Assembly (NCBI RefSeq): GCF_022478115.1 | Contig: NZ_JAKGSC010000002.1 | Location: forward strand, 1-64,000 | Reading direction: 5' to 3' | Origin: Tenacibaculum aquimarinum | GTDB taxonomy: Bacteria; Bacteroidota; Bacteroidia; Flavobacteriales; Flavobacteriaceae | Length of the DNA: 64,000 bases | Part shown: positions 46,100 to 54,578 of the stretch, piece after piece | Layout: each line of letters begins with the position of its first letter | Numbering within the stretch: the first letter of the stretch is position 1 | Program-made: the position numbers and the translations under genes | Notes under the pieces: model-generated | What the model saw: the letters and a program-made list of their open reading frames with translations, nothing else | Database searches by the model: none | Told to the model about the DNA's origin: nothing

Positions 46100-47944
46100 T
46101 TATCTTTCTCTACGTCTTCTTCCGAAACCGCCAGTGTTTTTATCTTTTGTAGCTCTGTCTGGTCTATCAGAAGATCTAGAAGAAGATGATCTAGATGATC
46201 TTCTTTCTCCAGAATTACTTGATCCTTCAGAACTTCTACGTCTTCCAAAACTTCCACCACCACTTTTTCTATCTCCACCACCAAAAGATCTTCTTCCGCC
46301 GCCACCGCCGCGTTTTCTTCCACCACCGCCTTCACGTTTTTTAGTGATTTCAATGTTTACACCTCTTCCTTCAAAATCTGGAGAGTTTGCTTGGAAAGCA
46401 TCTAAAGTTGCAGCTTCAAAATTTTTGTCTAATTCAAAGAAAGAGAAAGTATCTAAAATATCGATAGCTCCAATTTCTACTTTATTACCAATGTTTTGGT
46501 CGTTAATTAAACCAATTAATCTTGCAGGATTTAATTTGTCTTTTCTACCAATGTTAATAAAGAAACGTGTCATGTTTTCGTTAGAAGCTCCTCTACGAGA
46601 ACTATCTCTATTTGAAGATAAATCGTTTAAATCTGCAGCACTTTCATAATAAGAAAGGAAAGTGTTAAATTCTTTTGATACAAATTTCTGAATTAATTCT
46701 TCACGAGATAAACCTTCTAATTTTTCATAAATAGCAGGTAAAAAATCTGCTATTTCCTTTTGGTTTACTTCAGTAGTATTTACAGTATCAATTAAATGAA
46801 ATAATTGATTTTTTAAAATTTCTTTTCCAGTAGGTACTGCTGTATGTACAAACTTCTTTTTTATAATTCGTTCAATAGAACGTAATCTTCCTTGTTCTTT
46901 TTTGCTAACTAATGCAATAGAAATACCTTTACTACCAGCACGTCCTGTTCTACCACTTCTATGGTTGTAGTTTTCTATTTGGTCTGGTAATTTATGATTT
47001 ATTACGTGTGTTAAATCGTTTACATCAATTCCACGAGCTGCAACATCAGTTGCTACTAATATTTTTATAGTTTTTTTACGAAACTTACCCATAACGCTAT
47101 CACGTTGATTTTGAGATAAATCTCCATGTAAAGCATCTGCACTATAACCGTCTTGTATTAGTTTGTCAGAAACTTCTTGTGTTTCTCTTCGAGTTCTACA
47201 GAAAATTATAGCGTAAATATCTGTATTTAAATCTGCAATCCTTTTTAAAGCTTGGTAACGTGTTCTTTCTGAAACTAAATAGTATTCATGAGAAACATTA
47301 TCTGAACCCGAATTTTTTTCACCTGAAGTAATCTCTACAGGTTGTGTCATATAATTTCTTGCAATAGATTCTACTTCTCTAGGAAATGTTGCAGAAAATA
47401 ATAAGGTTTGTTTTGTTTCTGGTGTTGCATCTAAAACTTTATCTAGTTCATCTTTGAAACCCATGTTAAGCATTTCATCTGCTTCATCTAAAACTAACCA
47501 TTTTACATTACCTAATTTTAAGGCTCTTCTGTTAATTAAATCGACAGTTCTTCCTGGAGTTCCAACAACTATTTGTACACCTCTTTTAAGTTTTCTAATT
47601 TGCTCATCTATATTAGAACCACCATAAACAGTAGCTACTTTTAAGTTTGGTAAATATTTAGAAAAATCTTCTATGTTTTTACCAATTTGAACTGCTAACT
47701 CACGAGTTGGAGACAATATTATTGCCTGTACATTAGAGTTTGTTTGGTCTGCTAACTCTATAATAGGTAAACTAAAAGCTGCAGTTTTTCCTGTACCAGT
47801 TTGAGCAAATGCTTTTAAATCTGTATCAGAAGAAATAATTTGTGGAATTGCTTTTTCTTGGATTACTGTAGGCTTTTGATATCCTAAATCAATTAAAGCT
47901 CTTGTAATAGGTTCTTGTAAACCTAAGTCTAAAAATGTGGTCAT
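46100..47944 (-). CDS. DEAD-box RNA helicase (DeaD/CsdA-like)
   Basis: 614 residues. Motifs QKPTVIQEKAIP (Q), AQTGTGKTAAF (I), PTRELA, TPGR, VLDEADEML (II), SATFP (III), ARGIDV and HRSGRTGRAGSKG (VI). A DbpA-type RNA-binding domain (about 465-540) precedes a disordered Arg/Gly/Ser-rich tail from about 545 (KKREGGGGRKRGGGGGRRSF...). The tail likely adds RNA binding or phase-separating behaviour. It helps ribosome assembly and RNA decay, especially in the cold. A long leader with a 5' hairpin lies upstream. Confidence 0.93.
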   Translation of the reverse strand: MTTFLDLGLQEPITRALIDLGYQKPTVIQEKAIPQIISSDTDLKAFAQTGTGKTAAFSLPIIELADQTNSNVQAIILSPTRELAVQIGKNIEDFSKYLPNLKVATVYGGSNIDEQIRKLKRGVQIVVGTPGRTVDLINRRALKLGNVKWLVLDEADEMLNMGFKDELDKVLDATPETKQTLLFSATFPREVESIARNYMTQPVEITSGEKNSGSDNVSHEYYLVSERTRYQALKRIADLNTDIYAIIFCRTRRETQEVSDKLIQDGYSADALHGDLSQNQRDSVMGKFRKKTIKILVATDVAARGIDVNDLTHVINHKLPDQIENYNHRSGRTGRAGSKGISIALVSKKEQGRLRSIERIIKKKFVHTAVPTGKEILKNQLFHLIDTVNTTEVNQKEIADFLPAIYEKLEGLSREELIQKFVSKEFNTFLSYYESAADLNDLSSNRDSSRRGASNENMTRFFINIGRKDKLNPARLIGLINDQNIGNKVEIGAIDILDTFSFFELDKNFEAATLDAFQANSPDFEGRGVNIEITKKREGGGGRKRGGGGGRRSFGGGDRKSGGGSFGRRRSSEGSSNSGERRSSRSSSSRSSDRPDRATKDKNTGGFGRRRRER

Positions 47945-48007
47945 ATCTGTATTTTTTGTAGAATCTACAGAATGCCAACTGTAAATTCACCGTTTATAAT
48001 TCGACGT

Positions 48008-48038
48008 GATTTTATTTCACACAGTGAAATTTAAAATC
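48008..48038 (-). promoter_or_regulatory. Hairpin at the 5' end of the DEAD-box mRNA leader
   Basis: On the minus strand: GATTTT-aa-ATTTCAC-tgt-GTGAAAT-AAAATC, a 13-bp stem with a two-base bulge. It starts within a few bases of the predicted transcript start, and the start codon lies about 63 bases after the hairpin. It could protect the mRNA or respond to temperature. Confidence 0.5.
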
Positions 48039-48041
48039 GCG

Positions 48042-48049
48042 CAAAGGTA
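48042..48049 (-). promoter_or_regulatory. -7 box for the DEAD-box helicase gene
   Basis: Reads TACCTTTG on the minus strand, an exact TAnnTTTG match about 98 bases before the start codon, leaving a leader of about 90 bases. No TTG partner is clear. Confidence 0.5.
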
Positions 48050-48078
48050 GGTTAAATTTAATGGTTAGCCCTAATTTA

Positions 48079-49434
48079 TTAGTTTTTTTCTAAATCAGCT
48101 ATTTGTTGATTGATTTTTTTAGAAGATAAAGCACCAAAACCATTAACAATAATCCCTTTGTTATTAACTAAAATAGTTCTTGGATAATTACTTGTTAAAA
48201 ATTGTTTTGCAGCACTTTCTGTAGATAAATAGTATTGTTTACTAATATCAATATCTTTAATGCTATAATTTTTATTATCAGTAACATTAATTATTATGAA
48301 AGAAGTTTTTGGGTTATTGTTCTTTAAAAAGTTAATACGTTTGGCTACCCATTCATCAGAATAGTGTGATGGATTTCTAAAGTAAAGAACACAGTTTTTA
48401 TTTTTTATTAAACGGTTACTGTTTTCAACAACTCCTGCATAACTAATAGCTTTAAAATCCGGTAATCGGTCTCCTTTATTAAGGTTTTTGGCATCATTTA
48501 ATAAACGCTGAATTTGTTTTTTGTCTTCAATATTACTGCTCAATTTAAAGAAAGTGTAAAATGCATCTTTATTTAAGGTACAACTAGATTTATTGTAAAA
48601 ATGACGAATTGTTGCATGACGTAAATAGACATTCTTTAATTCCTCTGTTTTTATGTTAGCATCAATATTTTTTAATAATGCAACAGTAAATTCATCTGTA
48701 TTTTTCTTATAACCTTGCTGATAGGTATTACTATAAATACGTGTCATAACATATTCGCTATAGGCATTAAAAAACATAATAGAATCCAATCCCATAAAAA
48801 CGTCATTTCTATGTTTAAAAAACTTAGAACTAAGTTTTGCTGTATCTTGAGAGCTTTCCTTTTCTATAATATAATCTTCAATTTGCGTATAAATAGGATA
48901 TTTATTACTGATGTCTAAAACTTTTAAAAACTTTTCAGAAACATCTGGGTGTTGAGTTTTATAGTTTGCTATTTTTTTGTCCTTTGAAGCTATTAAATCA
49001 TTAACCTTTTCAATATAATCTTCAGGTTTTTCTTTTACTAAATCATAAAACAGTTTTTCTTCTTTTTCATTTTGTAAAAAAGATTCAATTAAAGTATTGT
49101 TTTTAGCGGCACTTGTTCCACTGTAAACTAAAGATTCATCAAAATCCCAAGTATTTAAGCGTAATAACAAACTGTCTTGAGGTTCTAAGTAAATATATTG
49201 ATGTTCTGGTCCATGTTTAAAGTAGAATAAACCTTCTTTTAAACTATCAATTTTTCCAATAAAAGTATTATCATCTTTAAGATAAATTGTGTCTATGGCT
49301 TTTTCAAAATCGAATAAAATTACACTGTTAGATTTTGGATGTAGAATTTTACCACCAAAGTAGGTTGCTTTGTTCTCTTTGGTTTTACAACCAAAAGCAG
49401 TTATTAATAGTAGAAAGGGTACTAAATATCTCAT
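48079..49434 (-). CDS. TlpA/DUF4369-like lipoprotein lacking the CxxC motif
   Basis: 451 residues. Lipobox LITAFGC at the N-terminus, then an uncharacterised N-terminal domain with THR/beta strands (about 25-130) and a mostly helical middle. The C-terminal thioredoxin-fold part (about 315-451) begins KGDRLPDFKAISYAG and has SFIIINVTD and SNYPRTILVNNKGIIVNG. Where TlpA proteins have a WCxxC active site, this one has YFRNPSHYSDEW, so it is probably not an oxidoreductase. The likely site is the periplasmic face of a membrane. Function unknown. Confidence 0.78.
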   Translation of the reverse strand: MRYLVPFLLLITAFGCKTKENKATYFGGKILHPKSNSVILFDFEKAIDTIYLKDDNTFIGKIDSLKEGLFYFKHGPEHQYIYLEPQDSLLLRLNTWDFDESLVYSGTSAAKNNTLIESFLQNEKEEKLFYDLVKEKPEDYIEKVNDLIASKDKKIANYKTQHPDVSEKFLKVLDISNKYPIYTQIEDYIIEKESSQDTAKLSSKFFKHRNDVFMGLDSIMFFNAYSEYVMTRIYSNTYQQGYKKNTDEFTVALLKNIDANIKTEELKNVYLRHATIRHFYNKSSCTLNKDAFYTFFKLSSNIEDKKQIQRLLNDAKNLNKGDRLPDFKAISYAGVVENSNRLIKNKNCVLYFRNPSHYSDEWVAKRINFLKNNNPKTSFIIINVTDNKNYSIKDIDISKQYYLSTESAAKQFLTSNYPRTILVNNKGIIVNGFGALSSKKINQQIADLEKN

Positions 49435-49470
49435 TAAAAATATTAAAATTCAAAAAAAACTATCTCGTAA

Positions 49471-49478
49471 CAAAAATA
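49471..49478 (-). promoter_or_regulatory. Possible -7 box for the TlpA-like lipoprotein gene
   Basis: Reads TATTTTTG on the minus strand, 36 bases before the start codon. No TTG at a fitting distance. Confidence 0.35.
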
Positions 49479-49577
49479 CTATCAAAATTAAGATGGAGAT
49501 GTTAATTCGTTGTTAAAACACTTTTAAAATATGACGAAAATTTAAGATATATATGAAAAATCAACCTAAAAAAAACA

Positions 49578-49607
49578 TTGAAAATCAATGCGAAAAAACT
49601 ATTTTTG
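49578..49607 (+). promoter_or_regulatory. Promoter of the ABC-F gene
   Basis: TTG at 49578-49580, a 19-base spacer and TATTTTTG at 49600-49607 match the Bacteroidota consensus closely, with the start codon 24 bases after the box. Confidence 0.68.
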
Positions 49608-49630
49608 CCAAAATTTAAAAAGCGTAATAA

Positions 49631-51250
49631 ATGTTATCAGTTTCTAATTTATCTGTACAATTCGGAAAAAGAATTTTGTTTGATGAAGTAAATACCAAAT
49701 TTGTACAAGGTAATTGCTATGGAATTATAGGTGCCAACGGAGCAGGAAAATCTACATTCTTAAAGATTTTATCTGGATTACAAGAGCCAACTTCTGGCCA
49801 TGTTCATTTAGAACCTGGAAAAAGGATGTCTGTTTTAACCCAAGATCACTATGCTTTTGATGAATTTACAGCACTAGAAGCTGTATTAATGGGAAATAAA
49901 GAATTGCATAAAATTAAATCTGAAATTGATGCGTTATATGCAGATTATACAGATGAAAACGCAGAGAAAATTGGTGAACTTCAAGTTAAGTTTGAAGAAA
50001 TGGATGGTTGGAACGCAGATTCTGCTGCAGCTACTTTACTTTCTAACTTAGGTATAAAAGAAGATAATCACTATACTTTATTAGCAGATTTAGATTCTAA
50101 GAAAAAAGTAAGAATATTATTAGCACAAGCGTTATTTGGTAATCCTGATGTATTAATTATGGATGAGCCAACCAACGATTTAGATTTTGAAACTATTGCT
50201 TGGTTAGAAAACTTTTTAGCAAATTATGATAATACTGTAATTGTAGTATCGCATGACCGTCACTTTTTAGATGCGGTTTGTACACATATTTCTGATATTG
50301 ATTTTGGTAAAATTAATAACTATTCTGGTAACTATACATTTTGGTATGAGTCTAGTCAATTAGCAGCAAAACAGCGTGCACAACAAAATAAAAAGGCAGA
50401 AGATAAAAAGAAAGAATTAGAAGAATTTATTCGTCGTTTTTCTGCAAATATGGCAAAATCTAAACAAGCTACTTCTAGAAAGAAGATGATAGATAAGTTA
50501 AATGTAGAAGATATTAAGCCATCATCTAGACGTTATCCTGCAATTATTTTTGATAGAGACAGAGAAGCAGGAGATCAAATATTAAATATTGAAGGATTAG
50601 AAAAGAATTTTGAAGGTGAAGCATTATTTTCTAAAGTAGATATTAATTTAAACAAAGGAGATAAAGTTGCAATTATTTCTAAGAGTTCTAAAGCTGTTTC
50701 AGAATTTTACCAAATTATTTCAGGTAATATTGAACCAGATGCAGGGAAGTTTTCTTGGGGTGTAACTACAACTCAATCTTATTTACCAGCAGATAATACA
50801 TCATTTTTTCAAAATGGAGAATTAGATTTAGTAGATTGGTTACGTCAATATGCACAAACTGAAGAAGAGCGCGAAGAAGTATTTATACGTGGTTTCTTAG
50901 GAAAAATGATTTTTTCTGGAGAAGAAGCATTAAAGAAAAGTAATGTTTTGTCTGGAGGAGAAAAAGTACGTTGTATGTTATCTAGAATGATGATGACTAG
51001 AGCAAATATTTTAATGCTAGACGAACCAACAAATCACTTAGACTTAGAATCTATACAAGCTTTAAATAATTCTTTAATTAATTTTAAAGGTACTGTATTA
51101 TTTTCTACCCATGATCATGAGTTTGCACAAACAGTTGCTAACAGAATTATAGAGATTACTCCAAAAGGAGTTATTGATAAATACTCAACTTTTGATGATT
51201 ACTTATCTGATCCAAAGATTAAAGAATTACGAAATAAAATGTACTCATAA
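49631..51250 (+). CDS. ABC-F family ATPase with one degenerate ATP site
   Basis: 539 residues, two ABC domains joined by a charged linker (QRAQQNKKAEDKKKELEEFI) and no membrane helices. Domain 1: Walker A GANGAGKSTFLKIL intact, Walker B VLIMDEPTNDLDFE intact, but the signature reads LADLDSKKKVRILL instead of LSGGE. Domain 2: Walker A region reads VAIISKSSKAVSEFY and has lost GxxGxGKS, whereas the signature LSGGEKVRCMLSRMM and Walker B ILMLDEPTNHLDLE are intact. ABC-F proteins (EttA/Uup/YbiT group) act on the ribosome. The protein overall looks closest to the YbiT-like group (inference). Confidence 0.9.
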   Translation: MLSVSNLSVQFGKRILFDEVNTKFVQGNCYGIIGANGAGKSTFLKILSGLQEPTSGHVHLEPGKRMSVLTQDHYAFDEFTALEAVLMGNKELHKIKSEIDALYADYTDENAEKIGELQVKFEEMDGWNADSAAATLLSNLGIKEDNHYTLLADLDSKKKVRILLAQALFGNPDVLIMDEPTNDLDFETIAWLENFLANYDNTVIVVSHDRHFLDAVCTHISDIDFGKINNYSGNYTFWYESSQLAAKQRAQQNKKAEDKKKELEEFIRRFSANMAKSKQATSRKKMIDKLNVEDIKPSSRRYPAIIFDRDREAGDQILNIEGLEKNFEGEALFSKVDINLNKGDKVAIISKSSKAVSEFYQIISGNIEPDAGKFSWGVTTTQSYLPADNTSFFQNGELDLVDWLRQYAQTEEEREEVFIRGFLGKMIFSGEEALKKSNVLSGGEKVRCMLSRMMMTRANILMLDEPTNHLDLESIQALNNSLINFKGTVLFSTHDHEFAQTVANRIIEITPKGVIDKYSTFDDYLSDPKIKELRNKMYS

Positions 51251-51251
51251 T

Positions 51252-51283
51252 AAAAAAAAGGAAGCTAATTAGCTTCCTTTTTT
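51252..51283. terminator. Bidirectional terminator between ABC-F gene and oxyR
   Basis: A-run, GGAAGCT (51260-51266), loop aatt, AGCTTCC (51271-51277), T-run. Symmetric, so it can end both convergent genes. Confidence 0.93.
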
Positions 51284-51298
51284 ATTTTTATAATAGTT

Positions 51299-52240
51299 TT
51301 AGTTTTTTTGCAACGGACTAATAATTTGCACATCACTAAAGGCAATTGCGCCTCTAATTACACCATCAATAGTGTCATTTAATGCTTTTATTAATTGCAT
51401 TTTTAATTGTGATTTATGGTAAATTAAACTTACTTCTCTTGCTGGAGGCGGACTTGTAAACGCTCTTAAATGTTTCTTATCAAGTTCACTTAAATCTAAG
51501 GTATGTAAATAGGGCAGAAGTGTCATTCCTAAACCTTCTTTAGATAATTTGATTAACGTATCAAAACTTCCACTTTCTAATTGAAATCCTTTTTTGTTAT
51601 CCGCCTTATGAGTTCTGCATAAATTTATAACGCTATCTTTAAAACAATGACCGTCTTCTAATAACAAGATGTCATCCATTTCTAATTCATCAGAAGTTAT
51701 TTCTTTTTTGTTATAAAGCCTATGATTTTCAGGAACTAAACCAACAAAAGGTTCGTAATACAAAGGTTTTTCTTTAATAGCTTCATTTTCTAACGGAGTT
51801 GCAGCAATTGCAGCATCAATATGACCATCAGTTAATTTTCTAACAATTTCCTCTGTAGTTAATTCTTCAATAATTAACTTAACTTTTGGGTATTTCTTAG
51901 TAAAATTATTTAAGAACATTGGCAATAAAGTTGGCATTACGGTTGGTATAATTCCAAGTTTAAACTCTCCACCAACATAGCCTTTTTGTTGATGTACAAT
52001 GTCTAAAATTCGGTTACTTTCATCAACAATTACTTTTGCCTGTTCTACTATTCTTTTACCAACTTCAGTTAATTGAATAGGTTTCTTAGAACGATTAAAT
52101 ATTTTTGCGTCTAATTCATCTTCTAATTTCTGAATTTGCATGCTTAATGTTGGCTGTGTAACAAAACTATGTTCTGCAGCTACAGTAAAATTGTGATATT
52201 CTGCAACAGACAAAACATATTTTAATTGAGTTATAGTCAT
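51299..52240 (-). CDS. oxyR: OxyR, LysR-type hydrogen peroxide sensor
   Basis: 313 residues: N-terminal winged helix-turn-helix (TITQLKYVLSVAEYHNFTVA, FVTQPTLSMQIQKLEDEL) and the substrate-type domain. The peroxide-sensing pair is present as EDGHCFKDSVINLC, i.e. C-x8-C as in E. coli OxyR (Cys199/Cys208). The gene is divergent from dps, with a dyad between them. It normally activates dps, catalase and related defence genes. Confidence 0.93.
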   Translation of the reverse strand: MTITQLKYVLSVAEYHNFTVAAEHSFVTQPTLSMQIQKLEDELDAKIFNRSKKPIQLTEVGKRIVEQAKVIVDESNRILDIVHQQKGYVGGEFKLGIIPTVMPTLLPMFLNNFTKKYPKVKLIIEELTTEEIVRKLTDGHIDAAIAATPLENEAIKEKPLYYEPFVGLVPENHRLYNKKEITSDELEMDDILLLEDGHCFKDSVINLCRTHKADNKKGFQLESGSFDTLIKLSKEGLGMTLLPYLHTLDLSELDKKHLRAFTSPPPAREVSLIYHKSQLKMQLIKALNDTIDGVIRGAIAFSDVQIISPLQKN

Positions 52241-52261
52241 ATTATATAATAATTTCTGATA

Positions 52262-52302
52262 AAGATATAAAAACTATCAATTATAATTATAGTTTATCTT
52301 CG
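52262..52302. promoter_or_regulatory. Inverted-repeat operator between oxyR and dps
   Basis: AAACTAT (52271-52277) and ATAGTTT (52289-52295) form a perfect 7-bp inverted repeat with an 11-base spacer; outer AAGATA / TATCTT extends it. TATCTTCG (52295-52302) resembles a dps -7 box (one change from TAnnTTTG). The CTAT/ATAG half-sites fit OxyR-type dyads and the site lies where OxyR would control both genes. Confidence 0.6.
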
Positions 52303-52345
52303 TAAATTTTTCAGAAATTTGAATAACAATAAAAATTAATAAATT

Positions 52346-52816
52346 ATGAAATCAAATATAATAGGATTAGATCAAGAAAAATCAACAAAACTAGTTAATG
52401 AATTAAATTTATTACTAGCAAATTTTCAAGTATATTATCAGAATGTTAGAGGTTTGCATTGGAATATTAAAGGGAAAAACTTTTTTCAATTGCACGTTAA
52501 ATTTGAAGAGTTTTACACAGATGCTCAAGAAAAAGTAGATTTAATTGCAGAACGTATCTTAACATTACAAGGAACACCGTTGCATACTTTTAGTGATTAT
52601 TCTAAAATTGCTTCTGTTTCTGTAGGAAAAAACATTTCTAATGATAATGAAGCTGTGCAATTAGTTGTTACTTCAATTTTTGAATTATTAAAAATAGAGC
52701 GTTCTATTTTAAATTTAGCAGATGAAGCAGAAGATGAAGGTACAAATTCTATGATGAGTGATTTTATTGCAGAACAAGAAAAAACCTTATGGATGATGAA
52801 TGCTTGGTTAGGTTAG
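52346..52816 (+). CDS. dps: Dps/ferritin-like DNA-protection protein
   Basis: 156 residues. Ferroxidase residues are in place: RGLHWNIKGKNFFQLHVKFEEFY (first 20 shown as two parts: GLHWN with the first His, FQLHVKF with the second) and EKVDLIAERILTLQG (Asp/Glu). It stores iron and removes peroxide, protecting DNA. The C-terminus (EKTLWMMNAWLG) is the usual closing helix. Divergent from oxyR; followed by a strong terminator. Confidence 0.93.
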   Translation: MKSNIIGLDQEKSTKLVNELNLLLANFQVYYQNVRGLHWNIKGKNFFQLHVKFEEFYTDAQEKVDLIAERILTLQGTPLHTFSDYSKIASVSVGKNISNDNEAVQLVVTSIFELLKIERSILNLADEAEDEGTNSMMSDFIAEQEKTLWMMNAWLG

Positions 52817-52840
52817 TATTCAGTAAACAGTAAATTAAAA

Positions 52841-52875
52841 AGGCAGTTTCATTTTAAATGAAACTGCCTTTTTTA
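52841..52875. terminator. Bidirectional terminator between dps and the TerC-like gene
   Basis: AGGCAGTTTCATTT / AAATGAAACTGCCT (52841-52854 and 52856-52869), a perfect 14-base inverted repeat with a one-base centre, flanked by A and T runs. Confidence 0.93.
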
Positions 52876-52897
52876 TCAATATATTTTAAAGCTAAAT

Positions 52898-53710
52898 TTA
52901 CTTTTTAGTTGTTGTGTTTTCAGCTAATAACTTCTTTTGGTAACGTCCTTGTACAACATCTACAATTATTAAAATAGCCAATACAAAATAGAAAGTAGTT
53001 TTACTCATTGGTACAATCTCATTTCCAAATAGTTTTATGTGCGCTAAATGACCACCTTCAGTAACCAGCATTATTCCAACAATAAAAAGAATAAATAGAC
53101 CTAATACTTCATACATTCTGTTTTTTGCTAAAAAAGTTGATATTCTATCTGCTAAAACTAGCATTAGTAAACCACTTATAACAATGGCAATTGCCATAAC
53201 AATAAAGGCAGTTGTGCTGCTCTCAATTTCACTTGTAAGACCAATTGCTGCTAAAATTGAATCGAATGAAAAAACAAGATTCATTAAAACAATACTTGCA
53301 ATTACTGCATTAGAAGATTTTGAAGATTTTTTTATAACATTACCTTCTGCATCTTGATTTAAATTGTGATCACCAATCATATGCCAAATCTCTTTTATGG
53401 CTGTGTAAATAATAAAGCCACCTCCAAGTAAAACAATGATACTGTGACCATTAAATGCAAATTTCACAATGTCTTTAATTTCACCAGTTAAAAACGAAAA
53501 AGGTTCTTGAAAATAATCGATGATAGAAACTAATAAAAATAATAATACAATTCTTAATACAATAGCAATTAAAATTCCGATTTTACGAACTCTTTTTTGA
53601 TCTGCTAAAGGTGCTTTTTTAGATTCTAATGATATGTATAATAAGTTGTCAAACCCTAATACTGCTTGTAATAAGATTAACATTAATAGTGTAAAAATAA
53701 TTCCTGCCAT
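52898..53710 (-). CDS. TerC family integral membrane protein
   Basis: 270 residues, about seven membrane segments. Family motifs: VLGFDNLLYISLESKKAP near the start and VFSFDSILAAIGL in the middle, each with the conserved acidic residue in a helix. TerC proteins are linked to metal (manganese/tellurite-type) export in bacteria; I see no other ter genes nearby, so tellurite resistance should not be assumed. 26 bases after the TauE-like gene, so probably co-transcribed with it. Confidence 0.86.
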   Translation of the reverse strand: MAGIIFTLLMLILLQAVLGFDNLLYISLESKKAPLADQKRVRKIGILIAIVLRIVLLFLLVSIIDYFQEPFSFLTGEIKDIVKFAFNGHSIIVLLGGGFIIYTAIKEIWHMIGDHNLNQDAEGNVIKKSSKSSNAVIASIVLMNLVFSFDSILAAIGLTSEIESSTTAFIVMAIAIVISGLLMLVLADRISTFLAKNRMYEVLGLFILFIVGIMLVTEGGHLAHIKLFGNEIVPMSKTTFYFVLAILIIVDVVQGRYQKKLLAENTTTKK

Positions 53711-53736
53711 TTGTTTTTATTTGAGGTTCAAAGATA

Positions 53737-54504
53737 TCAAAAAAGATATTTCCACAAAATTCTGATACTTACAAATGCAATTAAAATTGCAGTCGCTTTT
53801 TTTAACTGAATTGGACTGAATAATTTGTTACTCATTCTATTACCAATTTGTCCGCCAATAAAGACAGTAATTAGTAAAACTGAAGTCAAATTCCAATCAA
53901 TTATAAAATCTGGATTTGTGTATTGCCCAGCTAAACCAGCAATAGAATTAACTAATATGAAGAAACTAGCAGTTGCAGCTATTTTTTTTGGAGAATCCCA
54001 ATTAGTTAAATGGAGTAGTGGTGCAAGAAAAATTCCGCCACCAATACCAACCATACCAGAAATAAAACCAATTATTCCGCCAAAACCTGCATTTTTAGTT
54101 GTTGATATTTTGGTTTGTTTTTCTTCCGAAGAAATAATCCGTTTAGAAATCCACATAGTAATAGCAGCAAATAACAACGTAAAGCCTAAAAGAATAAAAA
54201 AGAATGTTTGTTGTATTTGTAAAAAACCACCTACAAAAGCCAATGGAACACTCCATAAAACTAGCGGAATTACTTTTTTCCAATTAAATAATTTTTCTTT
54301 TTGAAACAGAAAAACATTTCCTAAAACCACAATAATATTACAAAGTAAAGCAGTTGCTCTTATCTGTGTAAAAGCTATTCCAGTTAGCGCTAATATTGCT
54401 AAATAACTAGAACCACCACCGAAACCTACAGCTGCATATAAGATAGCTACTGTAAAAAAAAATAAAACAATGTGCCAATTTTCTATTAACGTTTCTAATA
54501 TCAT
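53737..54504 (-). CDS. TauE/SafE family membrane protein (anion permease)
   Basis: 255 residues with about eight hydrophobic segments in two related halves: GFGGGSSYLAILALTGI near the start and FISGMVGIGGGIFLAPLL in the second half, the glycine-rich hallmarks of TauE/SafE (PF01925). The family exports or imports sulfite and organosulfur anions. A broken copy of this gene lies at 59527-59785. The gene is divergent from the histidine kinase gene (74 bases apart). Confidence 0.88.
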   Translation of the reverse strand: MILETLIENWHIVLFFFTVAILYAAVGFGGGSSYLAILALTGIAFTQIRATALLCNIIVVLGNVFLFQKEKLFNWKKVIPLVLWSVPLAFVGGFLQIQQTFFFILLGFTLLFAAITMWISKRIISSEEKQTKISTTKNAGFGGIIGFISGMVGIGGGIFLAPLLHLTNWDSPKKIAATASFFILVNSIAGLAGQYTNPDFIIDWNLTSVLLITVFIGGQIGNRMSNKLFSPIQLKKATAILIAFVSIRILWKYLF

Positions 54505-54548
54505 AAAACGAATATATATTTTTATTTAGAGAACTTATTACTTGGTGG

Positions 54549-54556
54549 TATATTTG
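54549..54556 (+). promoter_or_regulatory. Possible -7 box for the histidine kinase gene
   Basis: TATATTTG, exact TAnnTTTG match, 22 bases before the start codon. No clear TTG at the proper distance. Confidence 0.4.
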
Positions 54557-54578
54557 TATTTATAATCGTTATAAAAAA

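Noticed and set aside
45958..46152. 64-codon plus-strand ORF after recQ
   Set aside because: It runs across the bidirectional terminator into the helicase gene; the shorter ORF at 45881-46030 in another frame has a coherent membrane pattern and a stop before the terminator.
46134..46649. 171-codon plus-strand ORF (proline- and leucine-rich) and a related 89-codon minus-strand ORF at 46084-46353
   Set aside because: Both lie inside the DEAD-box helicase gene over its Arg/Gly/Ser-rich tail. The composition is an artefact of reading that repeat in other frames.
53825..54304. 159-codon plus-strand ORF
   Set aside because: Antisense to the intact TauE/SafE gene; it reflects codon bias of the real strand.
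52898..54504. Tellurite-resistance or sulfite-export island
   Set aside because: Only single TerC- and TauE-family genes are present. Neither family name proves the substrate, and no ter or sulfur-oxidation partners are seen.
54473..54504. TTGGCAC on the minus strand upstream part of the TauE gene, as a sigma-54 promoter
   Set aside because: The bases ten positions after GG are not GC, and the site lies inside the coding region.
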